From Brachypterus glaber (taxonomy: Eukaryota > Arthropoda > Insecta > Coleoptera > Kateretidae): 64,000 bases of DNA. This document shows, one piece after another, positions 23,845 to 33,180 of the stretch. The first letter of the stretch is position 1, and each line of letters begins with the position of its first letter. The DNA lies in the NCBI GenBank assembly GCA_958510825.1, contig OY294047.1, positions 37,545,747 through 37,609,746 on the forward strand, read 5' to 3'. The translations under genes were made by a program, and so were the position numbers. The notes under the pieces are model-generated. The model saw only the letters and a program-made list of their open reading frames with translations, did not search any database and was not told the DNA's origin.

Positions 23845-24185
23845 CGCCTTCCTCAAAAAATTGCTAAATTGAGTTAGGTGGCATAAAAACAGTAACCTGC
23901 ATGCAGCTAGCCTGATTAATAATTATTAGGTCTGTTCGTTGGTGTTGCACTTGCTTGCACTTTACAGTCGAACAAATTCTTTGTCATGTTTAAAAATTAG
24001 GGCACAAATACAGTACCTATTTGGTTGGACGAAAAGTGTACGTTAGTGCAAGAAAGTGCAACACCAACAAACAGACCTATTAATTATAATTATATTATTA
24101 ATCAGGGTATCTGCAGGTTTCTGTTTTAATGCCGCCCAAGGGCCTAACTATTTAGCAATTTTTTGAGATAAGCCCATTTGTAAGG
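23845..24185. repeat. Nested foldback
   Basis: Outer arms: CTCAAAAAATTGCTAAATTG / CTATTTAGCAATTTTTTGAG and AACAGTAACCTGCATGCAG / CTGCAGGTTTCTGTT. Inner element ~23917-24103 with ATTAGGTCTGTTCGTTGGTG and its inverse, containing the TTGGTTGGACGAAAAGTG motif. One palindromic element inside another. Confidence 0.6.
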
Positions 24186-25009
24186 ATATTATCAAAAATG
24201 ACATAAAACGAGATAAGCCCCTTGGCAAGGGAAGCGTCGATATATTTCCAAATTTTCTAGTAATATTAACAGCAAATTTTGGATAAAAAAAAAAAAATAA
24301 AAAATACGCTTATATTTGGTAACGTTTAGGACGACCTAAAAATTACCGATTTTATGTCGAAAATATATATAGGTAGTTTATATTGGTTAAATTGAGAACG
24401 TGCTAATTATGAACTATTTTAGGTCGAGAATATACTGCTTTAATGTACCTCGCTAATAAGGTTTTCATTTCCAGCTAATATTTCAACATAGTAGGTATTT
24501 ATCCTGTTTGAACATAGCATAATATTCGGGAGCTATTTAAGGTCAATATTTTTGATAGGTATATGCCGAAAATAGCATGCTATTTTCAGTGTCGGAATGA
24601 ATCAAAAAATAGGAAAAAAATGCGAGTTATATAATTAGTGCTAGTTATGTGAATTTGGGTATAATTTTCTAGACGATACTTATCGCTTGCATTTAGAGCA
24701 CTAGTTTCGAGCCATTTTGGTTTTCTGGGTATTAAGTTTCCTTCAGAATCAATGCTACCAATTAAAGAAAAAAAAATCACGTAACTTTCTAAAGCTTATC
24801 CGATGTAGTTACTTGTATAATTTAAACATGCCGCGTGGGTTATTTGCGTAGATATAATCTATATTTAACTTGGTAAAAATATATAATTATATAGAAAATT
24901 GTTTATTTATCAAGCAATTTATCTATTTTGCTTAAAAAAAATTATATTTAATAAAATAATTACTAATTATAATTACTAATAGTAATTACTATACTATTCA
25001 CAGAGCGTA
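24186..25009. other. Intronic, nothing identified
   Basis: AT-rich with GGTCGA/AGGACGACC scraps. No feature. Confidence 0.4.
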
Positions 25010-25315
25010 CACTGAAAAAAAAAGTTTATTTGCGTCAACTAAATATTTGGTTGAATATGGACAAATAAATAATTGGTTGTGACAAATAAATTTTATTTCT
25101 GTCAAATAAATTTTATTTCTGTCAAATAAATTTTATTTCTGTCAAATAAAATATTTTGTTCCCATTAATAGATCATTTTGAAATTAAAATTATTTGTTTA
25201 CATGAACAAAATATTTATTTGACGCAAAATAAAATTTATTTCACACAACCAAATATTTATTTGTTCATATAAAACCAAATATGTAGTTGACGCAAATAAA
25301 CTGTTTTTTGTGGTG
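25010..25315. mobile_element. Short foldback MITE with 20-bp tandem repeats
   Basis: Ends CACTGAAAAAAAAAGTTTAT and its inverse; arms of ~90 bp fold back (TTTATTTGCGTCAACTA at one end and its inverse TAGTTGACGCAAATAAA at the other). About three tandem copies of GTCAAATAAATTTTATTTCT at 25079-25147. Confidence 0.7.
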
Positions 25316-25358
25316 CTGGGTTCGAGACAATTTTTTTGTCCCACTATGTATCTAGATA

Positions 25359-26073
25359 CAGAGCGGTCCAAAAGTCACCCCCCCCCTCTTAACTTTTGAA
25401 CCAGTTGAGATATCGACTTCAAATTTGGAACTTTTAAATAAGACAACTTAAACTATCTTTTAGCATATATTTAATACTTTCAGCTCTTAAAATGTGGGCA
25501 GGGGGGCATGGGGGCACATTTTTTTAAACGGAAAGGGGGGTCGTGTAATACATTATTTTGAAGCTTATAAAATTCTCCATTTAACTCCATATTTTTAAAT
25601 AAAAAAAAAAATGGGTTTAAAATGGTGTTGAAAATGGGTATTAATGTCAAAATTCCTCTAAAAAAAACAAATAATTTTTTAAAAATGCCTAATTTCATCA
25701 TAAAAAAATGTTAATTATACTTTTAAACTAATTTTAGTTGACATAAATAAAAATTTATAAAAAAAAATAAAAAAACGAATGTTTTAGCACAAAAAATTTA
25801 AAAATCAAAACCTTAAAAAACATTTTAAAAAAATTTAAAAATGTTAATTTAAATAGAGAATTTTATAAGCTTTAAAATGATGTATTACACGACCCCCCTT
25901 TCCGTTTAAAAAAATGTCCCCTCATGCCCTCCCCTGCCCACATTTTAAGAGCTGAAAATATCAAATATATGCTAAAAGATAGTTTAAGTTGTCTTATTTA
26001 ATAGTTCTAAATTTGAAGTCGATATCTCAACTCGTTCAAAAGTTAAAAGGGGGGTGACTTTTGGACCGCACTG
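25359..26073. mobile_element. Foldback MITE family D, copy 2
   Basis: TA-flanked, 715 bp. Ends CAGAGCGGTCCAAAAGTCAC and inverse (CAGTGCGGTCC...). The inner arms (AGCTCTTAAAATGTGGGCAG, pyrimidine-rich CCCCCTTTCCG) match the element at 7113 but the termini differ, suggesting end replacement or an old split of the family. Arms ~300 bp. Confidence 0.8.
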
Positions 26074-26285
26074 TATAGATAATTCTTATCAGATTACAGG
26101 TCTGCCAATAGTACTTTTGTGCGAACATTAGATGGAGCCACCAATTTGTAAGCTCTCGATACAGTTATACTTATTTTTGAGAAGTATTTTAAATTTTCGG
26201 TGCGAAAGCCACCATACCAATATATGGTCACTGATAATCGTAAAAAAGCGTGAAATAGCAGCTATATGACATTTTGGTAGGGATT

Positions 26286-26380
26286 TTCTCATTGATTGTA
26301 AAAATTCTGTAGTAGAGCAGTGCAATTTCTTCATAGATTTTAATAATTTGCTATCTATAAAGCACTAAACTTTATTTTCA
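26286..26380 (+). repeat. Repeat shared with 49357
   Basis: ATTGATTGTAAAAATTCTGT, AGTAGAGCAGTG and CACTAAACTTTATTTT recur at 49357-49442. In the second copy the start is part of a perfect palindrome. Confidence 0.6.
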
Positions 26381-26394
26381 TAAAATAATGGTTT

Positions 26395-26672
26395 GGCATT
26401 ATGGCCCTGTCGGTCCCCTCTGAATACCCGGAGCCCAGTGGGAAAAAGACTGTTGTTTTTTGACTGATACTTTTTAAAGAAGATAATAATAATTTATTTT
26501 GCAGGCCCCCCTTTAGCTGTTTCACGGGTCTCCCTTTGAACGGTGGGTGTGCTGACTTTGACCGTTTTGCGGTCTCCCTATGACCATTTCGCGGGCCCCC
26601 CTTTGGAGGTTGTCAAAACCCTGAGAACCTTGCCAGCCAGGGCAACAAATACCCAGTCCACCACTGTGTCAG
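26395..26672. repeat. Possible hAT end fragment
   Basis: The right edge CCCAGTCCACCACTG (26658-26672) is a typical hAT terminus in inverse; inward lies GCCAGCCAGGGCAAC and three ~30-bp pyrimidine-rich repeats (GGTCTCCCT). No matching left end, so a remnant. Confidence 0.4.
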
Positions 26673-26718
26673 ATTTAAACCTGCATTCAAAAATTAGCTC
26701 TTATTTAATCATAATATA

Positions 26719-27426
26719 GGGGAACCCGGAATGGAATGGAATATGGAGCTACGATGAATTGATTGGCGTGCTTATTTTTTGTGTAGTTCTGCGCGTTCTG
26801 CGATTTTTACAAGTGTCGTCGTATTTTGGGTAAGTTTATAAAATTTATGGATAATGATTGACTCGAGGTAGGTCCTGTTATTTTTATTGCATATATTTAT
26901 GATGCCCATTAGGGAAGTTTGCAATATATTATTTTTGCAATTGGGGCGGGATGGGATAGTAGGTATCCTTTGTATTAATATAGTAGTAATTTTGTTGTAT
27001 TTATTGTTGTTATAGATGGTGCGTCACTACAAAAGAAAAACTGCAGACCAAACTGTTTCTCAGACAACATGGACCGTATTATGGAAATAAAATTTTGTTG
27101 TGCGTCACTAGGTATAGTTAAATGTTCCCTGAGGATAAGGTTTGCCTGTCAGTTCTTTTGAAAAAGTCCAAACCTGATCCTCAGAGAACATTTAACGTGC
27201 TGTGGAAGCTTTCACCGTAAAATTAAAGATTCTCGATATTTATATAACATACCCCATTCTGCCCCGGGTATGGGGCAGAACGGGATGAAATGCATTTTTT
27301 TGCGCTCCATTTTTTAATATAATTTAATAATTTTTGGTAAAATTTTGTGCTATCACAATGTTCCAAAGTTATTGAATAAACGATAAATTAAGAATTTTTT
27401 GAATCCTGTTCCGCCCCGGGTTCCCC
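26719..27426. mobile_element. pogo-derived nonautonomous DNA transposon
   Basis: Terminal inverted repeats GGGGAACCCGG...CCGGGTTCCCC are flanked by TA on both sides (26717-26718, 27427-27428), the Tc1/mariner-pogo signature; length 708 bp. Inside, 27016-27090 reads MVRHYKRKT... from an ATG that follows a splice-acceptor-like TTGTTGTTATAG. MVRxYKRKT is the usual start of pogo-like transposases before their psq helix-turn-helix. The frame then breaks, and SDNMDRIMEIK continues in the next frame. A second inverted repeat (about 27117-27198) is nested within. Its end is 151 bp from the Dfd splice donor. Confidence 0.75.
27016..27090 (+). pseudogene. Remnant of pogo transposase N-terminus
   Basis: 25-codon frame beginning MVRHYKRKTADQTV. 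The start resembles that of pogo-family transposases; a frameshift near 27060 moves the conserved-looking NMDRIMEI segment into the +1 frame. DDE catalytic residues are absent. It is a dead fragment kept inside a MITE. Confidence 0.5.
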
Positions 27427-27572
27427 TACACTAACAAATCGAAGAAAATATTTTTTCCATTTTGATAATTTTAATATATCTGTGGGTATGAAAGAATGTG
27501 TTTAAGTGAGAAATATAAATAAAAATCCTAATGATTTTTTTTATAGAATTAAAAAATAAAACAAAAATGAGT

Positions 27573-27578
27573 ACTTAC
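27573..27578 (-). other. Dfd: Dfd exon 1 splice donor
   Basis: GTAAGT on the minus strand directly follows GCT T of the Ala-Ser junction after the YPWM motif. The next exon should supply the rest of a Ser codon and then the homeodomain. It is a perfect match to the metazoan donor consensus. Confidence 0.9.
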
Positions 27579-28284
27579 AAGCTCCTGCAACATGCACTTT
27601 CCTCATCCACGGATAAATTTGTCTATCACCACTTTCATCATCGTCATCCTCGTCATCGTTGTTCGTAGAACTACCCTGTCCGTCGTCCAAATCATCTTGT
27701 TCATCTGATTGGTTATCTTCTAATCTAATTCCGAAATCGTTTAAAGATTGTCCCCCAGGAGGCGACCCCCTGGACTCTTGTCCATGTCCCACACTCGCAG
27801 GACTACACACACTAGAGTTCACATCACTGGGTTGAGTCACATTTGGCGCTATGTCCGCTAAATTTTGCAAAATGTTCGGGGAACTGGTCACTGGGTTTTG
27901 GCTATGATTGTTCAAATTCCCCAGGGGTTGTTGAGCTTCATGTATCGATATCGGCGGACGGATCTGATGGGAGTGTATAGGTGGTGCGTGGTGAATTTGG
28001 TGGTGATAGTAATTCCCGTAACTACCGTATCCTGAGTTTGACAAGGGCATACCTGCTGATCCGTAAGAGGACGCTTGGTGATGGTTGTGATATCCATAGT
28101 TTAAGTGGTGCTGCTGCTGATTTAGGTGATGATTCCCGAAAAAGTTTTCCGTTGGCGACGGAATATAACTATTTTGACTATACTCTTCACTAGGAGGAAA
28201 CTTTGGGTCCACTACAACACCCGCGGATAAATGTTGGGGTTGCTGATAACTCCCAGAAACCGGGTTCATCAAAAACGAACTCAT
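27579..28284 (-). CDS. Dfd: Deformed (Dfd) Hox protein, first coding exon (partial)
   Basis: Encodes the N-terminal 235 residues of a Hox transcription factor that specifies mandibular/maxillary head segments. Seen: start MSSFLMNP; DPKFPPSEEY block (about residues 26-35), typical of insect Dfd; His/Gln/Tyr/Asn-rich low-complexity region (about 50-120); acidic run (about 210-217); hexapeptide IYPWMRKVHVAGA (YPWM = residues 224-227), the EXD/PBX contact. The DNA-binding homeodomain is absent because it lies on the next exon. The open frame continues past the exon into intron sequence; a GTAAGT donor cuts after the first base of a codon (phase 1), consistent with the known ...HVAGAS junction of Dfd. 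I chose the ATG at 28284, not in-frame ATGs at 28290 and 28317, because MSSFLM is the conserved Dfd start and has A at -3. Scr and Antp are less likely: their N-termini begin MSSYQF or MTMSS and lack DPKFPP. Confidence 0.95.
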
Positions 28285-28397
28285 AGTCATTAATTTTTCT
28301 TGAGCTCTCTTAAGCACAAGTTGTGTATAAGCAGACTTTTCGGAGGGGACTATAGGGGTTTGCTTTTTTTCGTTCCCCTACTACTTTCGATGCCTCT

Positions 28398-28403
28398 CAC
28401 TGA
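28398..28403 (-). promoter_or_regulatory. Possible initiator (TCAGTG)
   Basis: Minus-strand TCAGTG fits the arthropod initiator TCAGTY. It would give a ~117-nt leader before the ATG at 28284. No convincing DPE follows at +28, so this is tentative. Confidence 0.25.
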
Positions 28404-28444
28404 CTAAGCGTCCCGGACACGCCCACACCACCCAATTAACTAAC

Positions 28445-28450
28445 CACGTG
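28445..28450. promoter_or_regulatory. E-box CACGTG
   Basis: A palindromic bHLH site in the Dfd proximal region. Such hexamers occur by chance, but it sits within 60 bp of the CRE and HOX/EXD motifs. Confidence 0.3.
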
Positions 28451-28476
28451 ACCGCCTGTACTCCAATAGCTGCTCG

Positions 28477-28484
28477 TGACGTCA
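28477..28484. promoter_or_regulatory. CRE palindrome
   Basis: Perfect TGACGTCA, the ATF/CREB full site, 8 bp from the HOX/EXD site. Function inferred only. Confidence 0.4.
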
Positions 28485-28491
28485 CACATCA

Positions 28492-28501
28492 TGATGGATG
28501 G
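28492..28501 (+). promoter_or_regulatory. Candidate HOX/EXD composite site
   Basis: TGATGGATGG matches the bipartite PBX/EXD-HOX consensus TGATNNATNN and the form used in labial/Hoxb1 autoregulatory elements. It is 208 bp upstream of the Dfd ATG, so auto- or cross-regulation by Hox proteins is plausible. Binding is inferred. Confidence 0.45.
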
Positions 28502-29190
28502 CGCAGCACACTATCGCTGGAAAGGGAATGTCAACATGCGGATCCAAAACAACACTTTTACAATTTTAAATAATTCCCCAAATTAAACCAGAAATAAAAG
28601 TAAAAATAAGTAAATATTTATTTCACCGAAATAAATAAAGAATTTAAACTAAAAAATCTTTAAAAATTTGACACAAAACCATAAAAAGTCCTTGTATTAT
28701 TAAGAAACGTAAGTTTATACAGTCCGTTTAACTTTTTTATTCGCAAAACTTTCAAAAAACTTAAACTTCGTACTTTCAAACAATAAAGTTTGTCAAGCAT
28801 GCCATTCTGTATGGCTATCGAAATAAGACTGTCGGTTGGTGAATAGAACTCGGTTTGGATAGTTTAAGCCACGCCCCCTACGACTTATCAAGCAGGCCTG
28901 AACCTTTCTCCAACTCTGTTTGGTCCGTTACGAAGTTGGGTTAGAAAGAGAGGTGAATATATGGAGCTGTTTAGAGGGAACGTCATCATATGTTGCTCTT
29001 GGGAATATAGAGAAAAATACTAAAGGGAACATTTTTTTGGGGAAGTGCTAAGTTGCTTGCTAAATTATATAGATTAAGTTTCAAGGATCAGGGAGAATTT
29101 TTTAATGATAGCAAAATTAAATAATTTCTCTCACTTTTAGGTTACCTAATTAATTTTTGTTTTTACTATGTATTAATAGTAATTATATAC

Positions 29191-29286
29191 CAAGGTAAAG
29201 AAGACATTTTTCATATTAAATGCCGAGCTGCGAAGCAGCGAGGGATTTAAGAGTGCGAGGCTATAATAGTCTTCTCTGCCATTGTT
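29191..29286. repeat. 96-bp foldback upstream of Dfd
   Basis: CCAAGGTAAAGAAGACA and TAGTCTTCTCTGCCATTG are inverted ends; centre GAGCTGCGAAGCAGCGAGG is itself palindromic. AT-rich flanks. MITE-like; the nearest repeat to the Dfd promoter. Confidence 0.5.
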
Positions 29287-29446
29287 TATATATAAGTTTT
29301 TTCACTAATACACTATTTAACTATTTTTATTCAAATAATAAAATAAATTATTAACAGAAATTATATTTCTTGAAATTTACATATAAATCAAGTAGCCCTG
29401 ATCAATGACATTTGCTCAAATAAATACTTTGAACTGACGTTTAAAA

Positions 29447-29697
29447 ATTTAATTTTTTTTAATTGTTTTTTTTTATAATATTTAGCTAATTATTGATTGT
29501 ATTTAATATTTAATAAATAGAAAGTTATTTAAAGCCATTTTCTTGGGTTTAACTAGTAAAAATTGCACAAAGAACTGAAACATCTAAAGTAACAGAAATC
29601 AATTGTTTATAAAAGTTACTCCTACTAGTAGGGAAAAATTATTATTGCTATAGGCGAAGAAAATTGATTTCACAGTCTAAAAGCATGATAAATAATG
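29447..29697 (+). repeat. Dispersed repeat X, copy 2 (split by M2)
   Basis: Matches copy 1 through ATAAATAATG, is cut by the M2 element and resumes at 30715 with TGGTATGTTCTAAAGCTAG (to about 30745). Confidence 0.75.
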
Positions 29698-30714
29698 CAC
29701 TGATAAAAAGGTACTAAAAATAACAATATTGGTTCTGTGAAAAATACCCAACTTATTTTGAATTTTTACAGATTTATTATATTTTTACCTTTTTTTTGGA
29801 ATTTTACACAAAAACTGTGATATCATTAATTAATTTTGTGATATCACTAATTAATATTGTAACTTTTAAATATCAATCTTGTAATTTCAAAATGTATTTT
29901 TCTAATTTAAAATCACAAATTATGTTTTGTAAAAGTATAACGTAATTTGGCAATATTCCTACGGAATTTTGTGATTTTACCAAATATAATTCGGAATCTA
30001 ATATCCCAACATTCTGGGCATGCGCGGCAAGTGCGCTTCCATGATTGATTTAATCGACTATCAAATAACATTTAGACAGGTACACATAGCATTTTTGAGT
30101 GTTATAACTTGTTTAATCGTGAAAATTATGTGCAGTGTCGTATGCTCATTATATAAGATAATATCTGTATACTGCCCTCCTAAAGAGGAACGCGGCATGT
30201 ACACCTGACACATACGGTTTTCAAGGTTAGTATTTTTTTACTACGGAGAATTTTGTACACAGAGATAAGTAGATAAAAAGTATCTGGACTTAAAACATAG
30301 TACCTATGGTGTAAACTAAGCCATTATTGCACCAAACGAGCGAGTTGTAAATTTACAAGGTAAATTCACTAGTGAATTTTACAAAATTTGTATCTAGTTT
30401 TTAAGGAATATGTATTGTAATATTACATTTTAAAAAACTAAAAATTTAATTTTTATTCCTGAAATTTACAATATAAAATGTGTAAAATTCAATTTATTTT
30501 TGTAAATGTTTTGTAATTATAAAAAATCCAATTTTTATTCTGGAAATTTACAATTTACAAATTGTAAAATTTAGATATCTATTATTTAAATAAATAAACA
30601 GTATTTATTATGTAAATTGCTTTTCACAACTTTTTTGTAATTTTCCCGAATATGTTCTGGCCACAAAATTACCCACGATACATTCGGGAATTTTACCAAT
30701 TCGTTTTTACAGTG
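29698..30714. mobile_element. M2 MITE (CACTGATAAAAAGG ends), copy 1
   Basis: Ends CACTGATAAAAAGG and GTTTTTACAGTG, 1017 bp, inserted into dispersed repeat X. Its paralogous empty site at 5611-5620 (AATAATGGTA) shows the insertion duplicated only TG. The interior includes GGGCATGCGCGGCAAGTGCG (about 30017). No transposase. Confidence 0.8.
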
Positions 30715-30928
30715 TGGTATGTTCTAAAGCTAGTAGTGAAAAAAATTATTAAATACATACAATAAACTTCAAACAATTTTGTAAATAAAATTTTGTAGGT
30801 AGTCTAGAACTTTATTTTTTATTTTTTTAATAACAAAATTTTTTTTGGTATTTTCTATGCTAAAAGGACAAATATTTAATTGAATATTTAAAAATAAAAT
30901 AAACATAGTTACACTATTTACATATAAA

Positions 30929-32616
30929 CAGGCACGGACTGGCCAGGTCGGCTAGTCGGCGATCGCCGAGAGCCCCCGACTCTAGGGGGCCCCGAAGGTG
31001 CCCCAAAAAAATTTGTTTATATTTTCTATTGAGGTAGTGCAGTAGGATTTAGATGATGGCTTTAGCACAGGTTAAGTTGCCTAAATCTAAAAATGTTTCT
31101 ACTCTCATTTTCAAGTAATAAACTATTTGTAATTGGTTACTATTTTTTCTACACCTTTTCAAGTTGTAAATAGGAAAGTGTAAATTGATATTCAGAATTT
31201 CAAGTTAAATTTCAGAAAGTATAAATTGAAATTCAGATTAGCAAGTTATATTTCAGAAAGTGTAAATTGTAATTCAGATTTGCAATTTATATTTTAGAAA
31301 GTATAAATTAAATTTCAGAAAGTGTAAATTATATTTCAGAAAGCGTAAGGTTAAATTCAGAAAGTGTAAATTATATTTCAGAAATTATAACTTTATATTA
31401 TTATTACAGGTAAATTGTATTTCAGAAAGTGTAAATTAAATTTCAGAAATATTAATTTTGTTAAATGTTTAATTTTATGTAAAAAATTAATTTTATTTTA
31501 AATTTTAATTACAATATTTAATACCGAATATATGTATAATACATAACTGCTACTTTTTTTAAATTTTGTTGAATACAATAATACGTTCCGAAATAAAAAT
31601 TATAATTTCTGATTTACAAATTACCGTTTCCTAAAATTAATTTACACTTTCTGAAATTGAATTTACAGATCCAAATTTAAATAAAATAACACATTCTGAA
31701 AATTAATTTCTACTTTCTGAAATATAATTTACACTTTCTGATTTTCAACTTACGCTTTCTGAAATATATATTACAAATCTGAATTTCAATTTATACTTTC
31801 TGAAATATAACTTGCAAATCTGAATTACAATTTACACTTTCTGAAATATAATTTAAAAATGTGAATTACAATTTATACTTTCTGAAATTTATTTTAAAAA
31901 TCTGAATAAAAAATTACACTGTCTGAAATTAATATCACACTTTCTGATTTACAACCTGAAAAGGTGTAGTGTGTACCAAGTTTAGATATAATAAAAATAA
32001 TATAAAAATGTATTGTTTTCAATTTAGATTTTTCTTCCTTAAATATTAAAAATAAAATAAATGCTTGGAACTAAACAGTTTTTATTCGTAAATCTGTAAT
32101 TATTTTAGGATATTTTTTTTTAATATATGAATAGAATAGAAAAAAATTTCATATATCTCCAAACTTCATTTCTGTTTACGTAATAATTGTTTTTTCAAAA
32201 TTAGATTAAAAGAAACGGGCTGGTAAAAAATCATGAAATTTTTACAGTAAGTACTAGTACAAATAAGGAAAATAATCCATAAAAAAATGGGCTGAAGATT
32301 TTTCGTTTTATGCCATATTTTTGTTAATTTTGGCAAAATTAAAAAAATAAATCGGCTGTATTTATTTCGCCAATTTGAATTTTAGGTTTTTTGCTATTGG
32401 ACGGCATTAAAATTAACAAAAGAAGCCTTTACACCAAATTTCAGCTAAATCTGAAATTTTTGAAAATCAAATCAAAGGTGCAAAAAATGGCACTATGCAA
32501 AAAATTAGAATTTTGTCACTTTTTTTTTTGGGACTACTGTGCCCCGGACCCCCTCTTGGTAAGAGGGGGTTCGGGGTCTCTGGTCGAGGGCCCAAAAAGG
32601 AGCCAGTCCGGGCCTG
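30929..32616. mobile_element. hAT element interrupted by a foldback MITE
   Basis: Ends CAGGCACGGACTGGC and GCCAGTCCGGGCCTG form a hAT-type TIR. Flanks CATATAAA (30921-30928) and CTTATAAA (32617-32624) match at 7 of 8 bases, an aged 8-bp TSD. An 817-bp TA-flanked palindromic element (31152-31968) sits within it; without that insert and its extra TA the hAT copy is ~870 bp. No transposase was seen. GC-rich ends contrast with the AT-rich interior. Confidence 0.75.
31152..31968. mobile_element. M4 foldback MITE with 21/42-bp repeat arms, copy 1
   Basis: TA-flanked element with ends CACCTTTTCAAGTTGTAAA and its inverse. Both arms are arrays of a 21-bp unit (consensus AAAGTGTAAATTATATTTCAG), partly dimerised to 42 bp, inverted in the second arm, so the element is one giant imperfect hairpin. 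Nested in the hAT copy at 30929-32616. Confidence 0.85.
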
Positions 32617-32707
32617 CTTATAAATTACTTTAAGTTCCAGATATCTAAATGAAATATTATAAGGATAAAAATGCTAAAATTCAAAATATATAAGGTACAA
32701 AATTTAA

Positions 32708-33180
32708 AGAGGTGATTCTAGGTACAAAAATATGAAAAAAAGTTTCTATAAAGGTTGGTCCAGAAATGAGCCCTAAGGGAGCTACGAACCTCCTAAGGGT
32801 ATATGTAAAAAGTAGTTTTTATTTAATATCTCTGAAACCATGAACTAAAGTAACTATTTTTTTTCACATGCTTTAACATTGATAAATTCGATCCTTTTAC
32901 TTAACTCTTATTTGGTAATAGGGACATGCAAAATGGTAAACTTTTTTATCTATTTTGCAAGCTCCTGGTTAACATTACCAAATAAAAGGATATCAATGTT
33001 AAAGCATGTGCAAAAAATCGTTCCTTTAGTTTATGGAGTTCCAGAGATATTAAATAAACATTACTTTTTATATGTACCCTTAGGAGTCAACTTAATAGTC
33101 AATAGGAACTTTTTTTTTCATATTTTTGGACATAGAATTACCCCTTAAAATTTTGTTCCCTATTTCTGAATCACCCTGTA
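32708..33180. repeat. Repeat family Y, copy 1
   Basis: AGGTGATTCTAGGTACAAAA and inverse TTTTTGGACATAGAATTACC bound a foldback; inside, ACATTGATAAATTCGATCC inverts to GGATATCAATGT. Shares AAAGGTTGGTCC.GAAATGAG and CCCTAAGGGAGCTACG with copies at 47108 and 59331. Confidence 0.65.

Larger units (their letters stand above)
1..27572 (-). other. Dfd: Dfd intron 1 (continues beyond window)
   Basis: Everything from the donor to the window edge is intronic, because no homeodomain-coding exon is found on the minus strand below 27573; a homeobox would give an unmistakable ~60-codon frame. The intron therefore exceeds 27.5 kb. It holds numerous transposons and foldback repeats listed separately. Enhancers are expected in Hox introns, but none can be pinpointed by eye. 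Confidence 0.75.
28285..28990 (-). promoter_or_regulatory. Dfd 5' leader and promoter-proximal region
   Basis: About 700 bp upstream of the Dfd start that lacks recognisable repeats and is richer in GC than its surroundings. It holds an E-box, CRE, CCAAT (28463-28467), HOX/EXD site and TAAT-like cores (CAATTA near 28433). No clear TATA box was seen, as expected for many Hox promoters. Boundaries are inferred from where repeats resume at about 29.2 kb. Confidence 0.5.

Noticed and set aside
27981..28193. 70-codon plus-strand frame over the Dfd exon
   Set aside because: It is an antisense shadow of the Dfd coding sequence with no motif of its own; the same holds for the overlapping minus-strand frame at 27912-28097.
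28285..28317. Longer Dfd N-terminus from the ATG at 28317 or 28290
   Set aside because: MSSFLM at 28284 is the conserved Dfd start; the extra residues MLKRAQEKLMT have no counterpart in the family.
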